From: Candidatus Shapirobacteria bacterium CG2_30_35_20
GTDB taxonomy: Bacteria > Patescibacteriota > Microgenomatia > UBA12405
Direction: 5' to 3'
DNA: 19,306 bases
NCBI GenBank assembly: GCA_001873665.1
Contig: MNZO01000003.1
Location: forward strand, 1-19,306
The translations under genes and the position numbers were made by a program. The notes beneath the pieces are model-generated. The model made no database searches. It worked only from the letters and a program-made list of their open reading frames with translations, and was not told where the DNA came from. How positions within the stretch are numbered: the first letter of the stretch is position 1; every line of letters starts with the position of its first letter. Of the stretch, positions 6,007-14,192 are shown one piece after another.

Positions 6007-7902
6007 TTAGTCTTTAACAATGATATTTATTAGTTTTGATTTGACGGGAAGACGATGGAGGAGATTTAAAAACCAAAGTGAATTGGTGAGATGATGCTGA
6101 TAATATTTAGGGACGGAATTTAAAACTGATTTAATCTCTGATTCCTTTTTGCCTAAAAGCTTTGGTTTCAACTGATCAATGTTTATTTTAGGATTGGCTT
6201 TGCCGGTAAGCGTCAGTTTGCCGGGAACATAATTTAATGAGACAACGGCTGAGTTTTTGTCTAGGATTGACAAAGTCTCTTTTTGGGAAAATAAAGTCGA
6301 GATTAGGTTTTGTTTTTGAGCTAAATCTAGATAGAGAAAACTGACTTTGGAAGAAAGGTCAAGAGATAAAATGTCAGCAACCTCACCAACCTCACGATTA
6401 AAAACAGTTTTTTGATTGGTAAATACCATGGTTGAATCTAAAATAGAATTTTGAGGTGACTTTTGAGAATTAATATCAATATTGGCACGCTCTTTTAATA
6501 GCTGTTTGGCTGATTCGAGGAGATTATTTTTATCTGTTTGAGTGACAATGGCAATTTTTTCTCGAGTGCCACCAGTAAACTTGGAACTTGATTTAACCAA
6601 AAGATTGGTATTGTCTTTTATGGTTAGATTTTGATTACTAGCCAAGTTATATTCTGGACCAATATTTTGGGCGGCCGCTGCCGCCTTAACTTGCCCCATA
6701 TTTATAACACCAGTATCTAGGTTGTACGTACTAGCAGGAAGTAAAACATTATTGGTCGTCTTAAATATTTTGCCGGTAGTATCGACGATAATCAGCCCAC
6801 TATTTACGGAAATTGAACGGTCGGATTTATTGAAAATAGTAACTTGACCTTTGGCTTTTTGCCCGACTTCTCGAGTGCCAGTAGTGGGAAGTGAAGCTCC
6901 AATACTTAAATTAAATGTTTTTGAGGCAACATTTGTTTGAGGGTCAAGAGTGATATTGAAATTTTCATTGAAATCAACGGGGTTTTGTTGAATGAATATG
7001 TCAACCTTGGCAAAAAAAAGTGGTAAAATTGGCAAAAATGGTAGCAGGGTAAAAGGTAAAAGCCAATAGTAGCTTAAATTAAATTTGGGGAATGAGATAG
7101 GTTTTGAGATTTTTTTGACTGGTAAAACAACATCAACCGGGGAATCGACAATAGTGAAACCAAGATTGCTGGCGGGGGTAATGTCAGGGACAGTTTGTGG
7201 AGGAAGACAAGTGTCAGGATAAATTTGTTTTTTAATTGTATTAACGAAAATTTGGTCTAACGATAATATATCAAGAGAAATAACGTCGGGAAGGTGAAGA
7301 AAGGTTTCAGTGTCGTGGTGGGTTAGCCAATTATAATTTTTTAAATCATCAACAATTTGACTAGTAAAAGCACCCGTAACAATAATTTTTGGAGGGAGAG
7401 CTGAGGGAAAACCTAGGCCAAAAAGGATTTGTTCTAGTTTTGAAACAGAAAAATCAGTGGTAAAATTTTGGGTATGTCTTTTTTTTATTTCACCTAAATA
7501 AACAAGAGAAATTTGATAATGACTGGGGGTGAAATATAACAAAATATAGGAACCTGGAAACGAATCGTCATTGTTATATGACTCAACAAAAGCTTCATCG
7601 TAGCTAATTTGACCCAGTGGATGAAGCTTTAATTTAGTACAAATATTTTTAAGATTGTTTAACATTTCACCAAATATTTTACCGTCTGCCGAAATCCAAG
7701 CTGGTGGGACAATAAATGCACAATTTGAGGTAGTCTCGCCATTTTGAGAGGAAAGTGAGGTATCAATGGCTTTTAATAATGATTCCGAATCATTTTGCTC
7801 CCACGATATTTCTTGACCTTGACTGATGACTTTATCATCAACCAAAGAAACTCTGGCCGAGTCAGATGTAATGGAAATTAACCAATAAACATTATCTTGC
7901 AT
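6007..7902 (-). CDS. membrane protein with baseplate J-like extracytoplasmic region
   Basis: A 631-aa protein in three parts. Residues 1-250 are soluble and loosely resemble an actin-like ATPase or PilM-type fold (short beta strands, a VTGAF-type turn), though I see no certain nucleotide motif. A proline-rich membrane helix lies at about 275-300 (LLPFTLLPFLPILPLFF). The outer part carries the pattern of baseplate J/gp47-like domains: GQKAKGQVTIFNKS, an LPAST turn, a GPEYNLAS stretch and FTGGTREKIAIVTQTDKNNL. Similar anchored proteins are known in CPR genomes, but their role is unclear. The ATG at 7902 overlaps the alaS TGA (TGATG); a GTG at 7905 is the alternative. Its position between alaS and sortase suggests an envelope role for the last three operon genes. 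Confidence 0.8.
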   Translation of the reverse strand: MQDNVYWLISITSDSARVSLVDDKVISQGQEISWEQNDSESLLKAIDTSLSSQNGETTSNCAFIVPPAWISADGKIFGEMLNNLKNICTKLKLHPLGQISYDEAFVESYNNDDSFPGSYILLYFTPSHYQISLVYLGEIKKRHTQNFTTDFSVSKLEQILFGLGFPSALPPKIIVTGAFTSQIVDDLKNYNWLTHHDTETFLHLPDVISLDILSLDQIFVNTIKKQIYPDTCLPPQTVPDITPASNLGFTIVDSPVDVVLPVKKISKPISFPKFNLSYYWLLPFTLLPFLPILPLFFAKVDIFIQQNPVDFNENFNITLDPQTNVASKTFNLSIGASLPTTGTREVGQKAKGQVTIFNKSDRSISVNSGLIIVDTTGKIFKTTNNVLLPASTYNLDTGVINMGQVKAAAAAQNIGPEYNLASNQNLTIKDNTNLLVKSSSKFTGGTREKIAIVTQTDKNNLLESAKQLLKERANIDINSQKSPQNSILDSTMVFTNQKTVFNREVGEVADILSLDLSSKVSFLYLDLAQKQNLISTLFSQKETLSILDKNSAVVSLNYVPGKLTLTGKANPKINIDQLKPKLLGKKESEIKSVLNSVPKYYQHHLTNSLWFLNLLHRLPVKSKLINIIVKD

Positions 7903-9680
7903 CACTCTAGAATAGCATAAATTCGACGCTTGCCTCCACCGGCTGATTCTTGTTTGGTGATGGTAAATTTACCCAACTCTGAGGTATTTTTGATGTGTGG
8001 ACCGGTGCAGACTTCGGCAGAGAAATCCCCCATTTTGTAAACTGTGACAATCTCGGGATATTTATTGCCAAAAAAAGCCAGAGCGCCAGATTTTTGAGCG
8101 TCAGTAAATTTCATTGAATTTACCGTAATATCAATCTTTTTATTAATTTGGTCATTGACCAGATTGGTGACTAATTTTATTTGCTCGTCAGTTAATTTGT
8201 CGGAATGAGAAAAATCAAAACGTAATCTTTCGAAAGTTATATTGGACCCCGACTGTTGGACGTGATCACCTAAAATTTTACGTAAAGAGGCGTGTAAAAG
8301 ATGAGTGGCAGTGTGGTATTTGGTGATGATTTCACTGTGATCGGCCAGTCCCGATTTGAATTTACCGGCGGAAAGGGTTTGAGAGAGTTGCTGATGTAGT
8401 TGTTTTTTTAAATCAAATTCTGCCCTATCTAGGGACAGATTATTTTTCTTTAATTCTTCTTCGATCATTTCAACTGGAAAACCATAACTTTGATACAGGT
8501 CAAAAGCTTCTTTACCAGAAATTGCCACGTCGCCATGCTCCTTGCGATGACGTACTATTAATTTATTAATTTCATTTAGGCCTTTATCTAATGATTTTCT
8601 AAATCGATTTTCCTCGGCTTCTAAAATTGAAAATATTTTGTCTTTATTTTCGTTTAGTTCTGGATAAATACCGGCATAATTGTCTTGGTTATCAATGACG
8701 GCTTGGGCAATAATTGAACAAAAATTGTTATTTATATTAATTAATTTTCCCTGACGAATGGCACGGCGAATAAGTCGACGAAGAATGTACCCAGCCTCCT
8801 TATTGGATGTCTCTAACCCATCGGCAATCATGAATACAGCTGCGCGAATATGATCGGCTATTATTCTGAATGGTACTAAGTTATTTGGATAATTTTGATT
8901 TGAAATTTCTTCAATTTTTTTGATAATTGGTTGCCAAATATCGGTCATATAGTCATCATCATAACCGAAATAAATCGCTAAATTTCGTTCAACACCATAG
9001 CCAGTATCAACGTTTTTTTGTGATAATAAAACATATTTACCCTTGGTATCTTTGTTGTATTGCATAAAAACATCATTACCGATTTCAATGATTCGACCTC
9101 GATTATCACCACTTGTTAATTGGATGGGACCTAGCTCTGGATGCGTATCAATAAACATTTCGGAGTCAGGTCCACACGGACCAGCAGCTCCGATAGGTCC
9201 CCACCAATTATCTTTTTTGGGCAAAAAGTTAATCCTATCTTCAGGAATACCTACAGATCGCCACAAATCATGACTTTCCATATCTTTGGGTGCATCTTTG
9301 TCACCAGCAAAACAAGTAACGTGGATTTGTTCTGGTTTATAATGAAGATGTTTTGTCAAAAACTCATAACTCCATGGGATCATCGTCTCTTTAAAATAGT
9401 CACCAAGAGACCAGTTGCCAAGCATTTCAAAAAATGTGTGATGACAGTTATCCCCCACCTCTTCAATGTCATCTGTTCTAAGGCTTTTTTGAACATTCAC
9501 CAACCTTTTACCTTGGGAATGGGGTAACCCTAGTAAAAATGGAATCAATGGTTGCATTCCGGCTGAAGTAAAAAGTGTGGTTGAGTCATTCTCGGGTATC
9601 AGGGATGCAGAAAGGATTTCAACATGGCCTTTTGAGACAAAAAAATCGACAAATATTTTTTTCAATTCGCGGGCGTTCAT
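7902..9680 (-). CDS. alaS: alanyl-tRNA synthetase, short form
   Basis: Charges tRNA-Ala in the cytoplasm. The class II core is complete (NARELKKIFVDFF, TSAGMQPLIPFLLG, HHTFFEMLGNWSLGDYFK, the WWGPIGAAGPCGPDSE loop) and is followed by the helical tRNA-recognition region. An editing domain follows with its zinc/catalytic motifs HTATH (about 453-457) and CTGPH (about 558-562). The protein ends at KQESAGGGKRRIYAILE, the last motif of the editing domain, after 592 aa; typical bacterial AlaRS is about 870 aa. The coiled-coil/DHHA1 oligomerisation region and C-Ala domain are therefore absent. The ATG at 9680 lies 5 nt after a TATAAT with a TGC extension, so the mRNA may be leaderless. First gene of the alaS-sortase-ruvX operon. 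Confidence 0.97.
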   Translation of the reverse strand: MNARELKKIFVDFFVSKGHVEILSASLIPENDSTTLFTSAGMQPLIPFLLGLPHSQGKRLVNVQKSLRTDDIEEVGDNCHHTFFEMLGNWSLGDYFKETMIPWSYEFLTKHLHYKPEQIHVTCFAGDKDAPKDMESHDLWRSVGIPEDRINFLPKKDNWWGPIGAAGPCGPDSEMFIDTHPELGPIQLTSGDNRGRIIEIGNDVFMQYNKDTKGKYVLLSQKNVDTGYGVERNLAIYFGYDDDYMTDIWQPIIKKIEEISNQNYPNNLVPFRIIADHIRAAVFMIADGLETSNKEAGYILRRLIRRAIRQGKLININNNFCSIIAQAVIDNQDNYAGIYPELNENKDKIFSILEAEENRFRKSLDKGLNEINKLIVRHRKEHGDVAISGKEAFDLYQSYGFPVEMIEEELKKNNLSLDRAEFDLKKQLHQQLSQTLSAGKFKSGLADHSEIITKYHTATHLLHASLRKILGDHVQQSGSNITFERLRFDFSHSDKLTDEQIKLVTNLVNDQINKKIDITVNSMKFTDAQKSGALAFFGNKYPEIVTVYKMGDFSAEVCTGPHIKNTSELGKFTITKQESAGGGKRRIYAILE

Positions 9681-9685
9681 AAGGA

Positions 9686-9694
9686 ATTATAGCA
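9686..9694 (-). promoter_or_regulatory. extended -10 promoter of alaS
   Basis: The minus strand reads TGC-TATAAT, then 5 nt, then the alaS ATG. Transcription should start at or within a base or two of the ATG. The -35 region would fall inside the palindrome at 9705-9737. A further TATAAT on the minus strand (9757-9762) could give a longer leader containing the hairpin. Confidence 0.65.
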
Positions 9695-9704
9695 AATTCG
9701 TGAC

Positions 9705-9737
9705 TGGTAGAGACGCGTCAGTGGTGCGTCTCTACCA
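9705..9737. repeat. perfect 12-bp inverted repeat between alaS and the divergent gene
   Basis: TGGTAGAGACGC at 9705-9716 is exactly complementary to 9726-9737, with a 9-nt loop. It lies midway between the divergent -10 boxes at 9686-9691 and 9756-9761. It could be an operator, an RNA hairpin or a member of a dispersed palindromic repeat family. There is no U-tract typical of a terminator, and it lies between two starts, not after a stop. Confidence 0.85.
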
Positions 9738-9752
9738 AATTTATTTGTAGTG

Positions 9753-9761
9753 TGTTATTAT
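9753..9761 (+). promoter_or_regulatory. extended -10 promoter of the gene at 9767
   Basis: TGT-TATTAT (TATTAT at 9756-9761), then 5 nt, then ATG at 9767. The spacing implies a leaderless transcript and supports this start over the TTG at 9752. Confidence 0.6.
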
Positions 9762-9766
9762 ATTCC

Positions 9767-10231
9767 ATGGCTGAACTAGCAAATCTTATGTTTCTGCTGC
9801 CGGATGCAATGAGTAAAGGAATAAATTTTGATATGCAAGCTCGTCCTGAGACGATAAAACCAGCAAATTTGTCAAGATATTTACTAGACGAGATTGCTGA
9901 CACAAAAATAGATATAAGAAATTTAAAAGCTAAATTAAAAGAAACTCCAACGGACGATGAATTAAAAATAAAACTAAGCAAAGCTCGTTTTGAATTGGCT
10001 GATATTAGGGAAAGTCGAACGGTTCTAAACGCTTTAAGACTACCTGGACCAACAAATATTCCATTGGAATCCAGAGAATATGTGTTAAACCGCGTACAAG
10101 CAAGATTAGAAGTCAAACCTATGCTTGACGATAGTGACAGGAGTAATCCATCTCCTCTAAGAAAAAAGTTGTCTGAGCTTTTTGGTGTTAGTCCGCCTAG
10201 AGCTTACATGGGATTAGAAATATCTTCATAA
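9767..10231 (+). CDS. hypothetical protein with central coiled coil, 154 aa
   Basis: The family is not recognised. The ATG at 9767 is preferred because an extended -10 box lies 5 nt upstream, whereas an earlier TTG at 9752 falls inside the promoter. The protein begins with a mildly hydrophobic helix (AELANLMFLLPDAM). The middle, about residues 33-90, is strongly charged and helical (LLDEIADTKIDIRNLKAKL; KLSKARFELADIRES) and probably forms a coiled coil. The C-terminus is proline/serine-rich (SNPSPLRKKLSELFGVSPPRA). No signal peptide is seen. It is divergent from alaS and convergent with the gene ending at 10244 (12-bp gap). The opposite strand also has an open frame here (9718-10116), but it lacks this support. 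Confidence 0.65.
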   Translation: MAELANLMFLLPDAMSKGINFDMQARPETIKPANLSRYLLDEIADTKIDIRNLKAKLKETPTDDELKIKLSKARFELADIRESRTVLNALRLPGPTNIPLESREYVLNRVQARLEVKPMLDDSDRSNPSPLRKKLSELFGVSPPRAYMGLEISS

Positions 10232-10243
10232 AAGACTTGATAC

Positions 10244-10831
10244 TCAATTTTGCTTTTGACAGCCTAATTTATCCCTTACTTTGCCAAGAGTTGTGATAGC
10301 ATAATCTTGGGCTTGATGATTATCTATTCCTCTATATGTTCCTTCAATAATATCAAGACAAGGTCCTAAACTATGCCCTATTTCTTTAAGGGTGTGTATT
10401 TCTAATTTATCTTCCTTCAACTTCCTAATTTCAATTGCATCTAAAACATCAGACATCTGCTTTGAAACCATTTCGATGCTTGCTCTTGAATCAAATACCA
10501 TCTTACCCAGTAAATGACCTAATCCGGTAGGAATAGTTAATAATTCCCCAACCCTTGCTGAATTCTGTTGCTTGGCTGTGAAGAAACCACGAATCAAATC
10601 GGGCAAAAGATTACCATCTTTTTCTATTCCATTGACTTGCGCCGCCGCATTGATTACATCCGCACACGCCACTCTATTTTCAATAACAAAGCGAGGAGAT
10701 TGAACCCAAGATGCCCCGCTATATTTACGATCTAAATAATATCTAGAAAATAACCTATCAATTAAGTTGCCCACATCAAGATGCGCCAGGTGGTCTGGAG
10801 TGATATGTTGTGTATTTGGTATTTCTCTCAT
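10244..10831 (-). CDS. hypothetical soluble protein, 195 aa
   Basis: I do not recognise the family. The protein is soluble and mostly helical, without signal peptide, membrane segment or cysteine motif. An N-terminal region with H and D residues (TPDHLAHLDVGNLIDRLF) is followed by a long helical section (VACADVINAAAQVNG; FTAKQQNSARVGELL). The ATG at 10831 follows TGA-TACAAT (10840-10848 on the minus strand) by 8 nt, so the transcript would start at, or one or two bases before, the ATG. It stands alone between the divergent or convergent gene at 9767 and the ftsK operon end at 10859, whose last gene reads in the same direction 27 bp upstream. Confidence 0.65.
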   Translation of the reverse strand: MREIPNTQHITPDHLAHLDVGNLIDRLFSRYYLDRKYSGASWVQSPRFVIENRVACADVINAAAQVNGIEKDGNLLPDLIRGFFTAKQQNSARVGELLTIPTGLGHLLGKMVFDSRASIEMVSKQMSDVLDAIEIRKLKEDKLEIHTLKEIGHSLGPCLDIIEGTYRGIDNHQAQDYAITTLGKVRDKLGCQKQN

Positions 10832-10839
10832 ATTTTATT

Positions 10840-10848
10840 ATTGTATCA
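10840..10848 (-). promoter_or_regulatory. extended -10 promoter candidate for the gene at 10831
   Basis: The minus strand reads TGA-TACAAT, 8 nt before the ATG. The TGn extension compensates for the lack of a clear -35 hexamer. Transcription would start at, or one or two bases before, the start codon. Confidence 0.45.
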
Positions 10849-10858
10849 CGGCAAAATA

Positions 10859-11161
10859 TTACTTTGATTTCTTAAACACTTTTTTTGGTTTGATTACTTT
10901 TTTAGGAGTTAAATTTAATGTTTCGACGTCTTTTGGCAAATTGACGGATATTTTTTTTACTGGCTCAATTACTTTTGACTCAATAATTTTATTTACTTTT
11001 TTTATTATTTTTTTGTCACCAAACAAATCGTTAAATTTATCTTTAATTTTTTTGACTATTTTTGCCTTATCATTGGTAGAAGTTAACACTATGACACCCG
11101 CAATAATGGCTCCTAAAATTAGCCCCATAATAAAAAGAGTGGCGTCATGCTTTTTTGCCAT
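10859..11161 (-). CDS. YtxH-like single-pass membrane protein, 100 aa
   Basis: The N-terminus MAKKHDATLFIMGLILGAIIAG, a glycine-zipper-like membrane helix (about residues 8-27), resembles YtxH-type proteins, which are small membrane proteins of unknown function. The rest is a highly basic, lysine-rich helical tail (KKIKDKFNDLFGDKKIIKKV), ending in repeated KPKK/KK motifs that could contact nucleic acid or membrane; this is inference. The start overlaps the end of the upstream gene by 17 bp, showing operon membership with ftsK, the rodZ-like gene and the gene at 11145. A longer open frame on the opposite strand (10767-11165) is a shadow of this basic low-complexity sequence. Confidence 0.75.
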   Translation of the reverse strand: MAKKHDATLFIMGLILGAIIAGVIVLTSTNDKAKIVKKIKDKFNDLFGDKKIIKKVNKIIESKVIEPVKKISVNLPKDVETLNLTPKKVIKPKKVFKKSK

Positions 11162-11399
11162 GTGAAAAAGAATTAAATAATTTAAAACCGTTTTTAAAGC
11201 CCATTAAGAAATCGGAGGCGGAGGAAACGGGACGGGCAATGGAAGAAGAAATTAGATTGGCATCATCAACAATTGGAGTGATTTGTTTTAATAATTTACG
11301 TAAATCTTGAATAAATTTAATTAAAAATACAAAACAGATAATGATGGCAATAGTGATAATTGATAGGCTGATAGAAATAATGACTGAGGTAATATCCAT
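11145..11399 (-). CDS. small membrane protein, DUF948-like, 84 aa
   Basis: An N-terminal membrane helix (about residues 6-28, VIISISLSIITIAIIICFVFLI) is followed by an amphipathic helix (LRKLLKQITPIVDDANLISS). The order resembles DUF948-type proteins, which often precede YtxH-like genes, as here. The function is unknown. It starts 13 bp after the rodZ-like gene and overlaps the next gene by 17 bp, so it is coupled within the ftsK operon. No Shine-Dalgarno sequence is visible; TAAACT lies 5 nt before the ATG and could be an internal promoter. Confidence 0.75.
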   Translation of the reverse strand: MDITSVIISISLSIITIAIIICFVFLIKFIQDLRKLLKQITPIVDDANLISSSIARPVSSASDFLMGFKNGFKLFNSFSHGKKA

Positions 11400-11412
11400 A
11401 ATTAAGTTTACA

Positions 11413-12003
11413 CTATTTTAAAATTTTTTCTTCAACAGTCGTTTTGCCGGCGGGGGAAGTGGATTCAACCACTATTTTAGCTTCGGAGGTTGATATCTCA
11501 ATTTTTTTGGCAAAATTGCCGTTTTGGTCAACGACGACTAAATTTTCGTTTATTTTGACAGTGGATTCACTGTCAGTATTACCCCTAATTTCAACTATTT
11601 TAGAATATAATGGCCAATCAACTTTTAAAACTGGTGGACGATTGAATTTAATATATTCAAAAATTAAATAGGCAGAAAATAAGATGATAAGTAGAGCAAC
11701 AATAATAGTATAAGTAAATTGGGGGGTAAATGATAAAAAAGAAATTTTTTGGTTATGGTCACAAACTTTTTTGGCATAGTCTCGACGAAAAATAGAGACG
11801 ATGTCATTAGGATTTAAACCTAAATATCGAGCATATTCCTGAAGCATAAGAGAGCAATAGGGTTCGTCGGGAAAATTATTTTGGGATTCTTTTTCAAATG
11901 CCTGTAAATATCGCAGGGGTATTTTAGTTTTTTTACTAATTTCATCTTGGGTTAATTCACGGTCGAGACGGGCAGTTTCTAGTAAAAATGAGGCTCTTTT
12001 CAT
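11413..12003 (-). CDS. RodZ-like cell-shape protein: HTH, membrane helix, external domain
   Basis: RodZ links the MreB cytoskeleton to the envelope in rod-shaped bacteria. The 196-aa protein has an N-terminal Xre-type helix-turn-helix (about residues 5-70; TQDEISKKTKIPLRYLQAFE, then YARYLGLNP). A membrane helix follows at about 95-117, then an external beta-rich domain of about 75 residues (VEIRGNTDSESTVKINE) like a bacterial Ig-type fold. It is shorter than E. coli RodZ (337 aa). The gene starts two bases after the ftsK stop. No mreB is visible in the window. Xre regulators without a membrane helix are the alternative, but the domain order fits RodZ. Confidence 0.8.
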   Translation of the reverse strand: MKRASFLLETARLDRELTQDEISKKTKIPLRYLQAFEKESQNNFPDEPYCSLMLQEYARYLGLNPNDIVSIFRRDYAKKVCDHNQKISFLSFTPQFTYTIIVALLIILFSAYLIFEYIKFNRPPVLKVDWPLYSKIVEIRGNTDSESTVKINENLVVVDQNGNFAKKIEISTSEAKIVVESTSPAGKTTVEEKILK

Positions 12004-12005
12004 AA

Positions 12006-14108
12006 TTATTGATCATCGCTGGGGGTGGCGTGAGGTATTAATATTTCGCGAGCTTTGGCGCCTTTAACTGGACCAATTATGCCAGCATGTTCCATTTCAT
12101 CTAAAATTGAAGCCGCCCGAGCATAACCAATTCGTAAATGACGTTGAAAAAAAGAAGCCGATGCTTTGCCGGAATTTCTGGTTAATTCAACCGCTTGGGT
12201 AAAAAGTGAATCATGATTTTTGCCATCAATAACATTAAGATTGGGCGAAAGGCTACCAGGACTTTTAACTGGTTGTTTTAAGATTTCGTCATTATAATCA
12301 CCGACTCGTTGTTTTTTCAAAAACTCAACGAGACGACCAATTTCTTTGTCGGAAATAAAACAACCTTGAACCCGAGACGGTTTGGCTTGCTCGGGAGGAA
12401 TATAAAGCATGTCGCCACGACCTAATAATTTTTCAGCTCCTGGTGAATCTAAAATTACTCGAGAGTCCATCATCGAGGCGACAGCAAAAGCTAATCTGGT
12501 GGGAATATTGGCTTTGATTAAACCAGTAATAATATTAACCGAAGGACGTTGAGTAGCCAAGACTAAATGAATACCAACAGCCCTGGCCATTTGGGCAATA
12601 CGACAAATGTTGTCTTCAACTTCGGCGGGAGAAAAAAGCATAATATCAGCCAACTCGTCGATAAAAATTATAATATAGGGTAGTGATTGGATACCAGAAA
12701 TATTGTTATAACCGTCAATGTTTTTGGCGCCAACTTGAGTAAAAATTTTATAACGATTTTCCATTTCAGACACCGCCCATTTTAAGGCGGAAACTACTTT
12801 TTCTGGCTCGACGATAACTGGAGTAAGTAGATGGGGAATACCATTATAGGGGGTTAATTCGACTCGTTTGGGGTCAACCATAATTAAACGGAGTTCGTCG
12901 GGGGAGGCGCGAAAAAGAAGGGTTGATATCCAAGAATTAATACAAACAGATTTGCCAGAACCGGTTTGGCCAGCAATGAGGACGTGGGGCATTTTGTCAA
13001 TATCGGCAACTTTGGGAATTCCGGCAACATCAAGACCCAGGGGGACACAGATTTTGGTGCGAGCATTTTTCATGGCGTCGGACTCGAGAATTTGACGAAT
13101 GGGAACGACTTCTAATGAACGATTAGGAACTTCGATACCAACCAGGGAACGTCCGGGAATGGGAGCTTCGATACGAATTTGACCTCCAGGAGCAGATAAA
13201 GCCATAGCTAAATCATTGCTGAGGGAAACAACCTTGGTAAGCTTAGTACCCAGAGCAACCTCAATGGCATATTGAGTAACAGATGGGCTTTCGTTGACGT
13301 CAGCAACACGGGCAGTAATCCCAAATGATTCAAGAGTTTGTTCTATAATATTGGCATTTTTTGATACATTGCCGCGATCGGCTTTGGTGCCAGGAGTGTT
13401 GTCAAAAATGGAAATGGGAGGGTAATTCCAAACTTGATTGTTAGATGAGCTTAATATGGGTGAAGCAAAAATAGAGTTATTGTCTGATTTCAAAACTGGG
13501 GGAATGTCGAGAAATTTTTGTTCATCTTTTTTACTGAAATGTGGCTCATCTTTGGCAAAAATTGGTTTATTCTCGATCTTGGCTGATTTTTTCTCTTTGG
13601 ATTTAACTGATAGGCCGACAGTATATTTTTTAATGATTAAAAATATGCGAGAAATAAATTTGACAATTTGAACAATGTTGGTATCAAATAAAACCACAAT
13701 TCCCACAATGAAGGCAAAGAAGAATACAATAAAGGCGATGATTTCCGAGAGAATTGCGATTGATTGTTGCCATAAAAAGATGCCAACCAAACCTTGTTTA
13801 AATAAGGCAAGTGAGGAGATAAACATGATTAAAAATCCGAAAAAAACGTTGGCTTCCCTGAGAAAACTTTTGATTTTGGCAAATAAAAACGAAATTAAAA
13901 GCAATAAAAAAGGAATCATGACTGAGGCAAATCCAAAATAGTTTTGCATAAGTTGGTTGAATTGGGTAGCAAAACTCCCCTGTTGTAAAAATGATATGAC
14001 CGAGATGACCGATAAAATTAAAAAAAATATAAAGAAGATTGACCTGACGGTATCGGGCTTAAGTTTAAGACTGGGGAGAATTTTACTTTTCTTTCGACCT
14101 CTGGGCAT
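12006..14108 (-). CDS. ftsK: FtsK/SpoIIIE DNA translocase
   Basis: A septal ATP-driven DNA pump that clears chromosome DNA during division. It is 700 aa. The N-terminus has about four membrane helices (residues about 22-170), followed by a short linker and the alpha domain (about 250-340). The RecA-like motor has Walker A AGQTGSGKS (about 378-386) and Walker B IIFIDELADI (about 478-488). The C-terminal gamma winged helix, which recognises KOPS/SRS-type sites, is present (ASASFFQRHLRIGYARAASILDEME). The linker is short compared with E. coli FtsK (1329 aa), and overall size matches SpoIIIE. TATACT lies 5 nt before the ATG, suggesting a leaderless mRNA. First clear gene of the ftsK-rodZ operon. 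Confidence 0.96.
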   Translation of the reverse strand: MPRGRKKSKILPSLKLKPDTVRSIFFIFFLILSVISVISFLQQGSFATQFNQLMQNYFGFASVMIPFLLLLISFLFAKIKSFLREANVFFGFLIMFISSLALFKQGLVGIFLWQQSIAILSEIIAFIVFFFAFIVGIVVLFDTNIVQIVKFISRIFLIIKKYTVGLSVKSKEKKSAKIENKPIFAKDEPHFSKKDEQKFLDIPPVLKSDNNSIFASPILSSSNNQVWNYPPISIFDNTPGTKADRGNVSKNANIIEQTLESFGITARVADVNESPSVTQYAIEVALGTKLTKVVSLSNDLAMALSAPGGQIRIEAPIPGRSLVGIEVPNRSLEVVPIRQILESDAMKNARTKICVPLGLDVAGIPKVADIDKMPHVLIAGQTGSGKSVCINSWISTLLFRASPDELRLIMVDPKRVELTPYNGIPHLLTPVIVEPEKVVSALKWAVSEMENRYKIFTQVGAKNIDGYNNISGIQSLPYIIIFIDELADIMLFSPAEVEDNICRIAQMARAVGIHLVLATQRPSVNIITGLIKANIPTRLAFAVASMMDSRVILDSPGAEKLLGRGDMLYIPPEQAKPSRVQGCFISDKEIGRLVEFLKKQRVGDYNDEILKQPVKSPGSLSPNLNVIDGKNHDSLFTQAVELTRNSGKASASFFQRHLRIGYARAASILDEMEHAGIIGPVKGAKAREILIPHATPSDDQ

Positions 14109-14113
14109 AATTC

Positions 14114-14143
14114 AGTATACAATAACCAATAACCAATAACCAA
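14114..14143 (-). promoter_or_regulatory. ftsK promoter with triple heptamer
   Basis: On the minus strand, TTGGTT (14138-14143) is followed after 18 bp by TATACT (14114-14119), then 5 nt to the ATG. The spacer and -35 consist of three tandem GGTTATT units (AATAACC on the plus strand, 14121-14141), which could also bind a regulator. Confidence 0.6.
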
Positions 14144-14192
14144 GAGACAAACAAATTTCAATTACCAAGAAACAATATTGCAAACAAAAAAA

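Noticed and set aside
9043..9527. Plus-strand open frames inside alaS
   Set aside because: They are antisense to the conserved catalytic core of AlaRS; no independent start or domain.
9718..10116. 132-codon minus-strand open frame
   Set aside because: It runs through the palindrome and the promoter of the plus-strand gene at 9767, which has a better start and a charged coiled-coil composition.
10767..11165. 132-codon plus-strand open frame
   Set aside because: It is antisense to the YtxH-like and DUF948-like genes, whose minus-strand products have clear membrane helices and operon overlaps; the plus frame mirrors their lysine-rich codons.
13438..14139. Plus-strand open frames opposite the ftsK N-terminus
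   Set aside because: They mirror the membrane helices and linker of FtsK and show no recognisable domain or promoter.
14121..14141. Tandem heptamer as a CRISPR or iteron array
   Set aside because: Units are 7 bp with no spacers and lie in a promoter; no cas or replication gene nearby.
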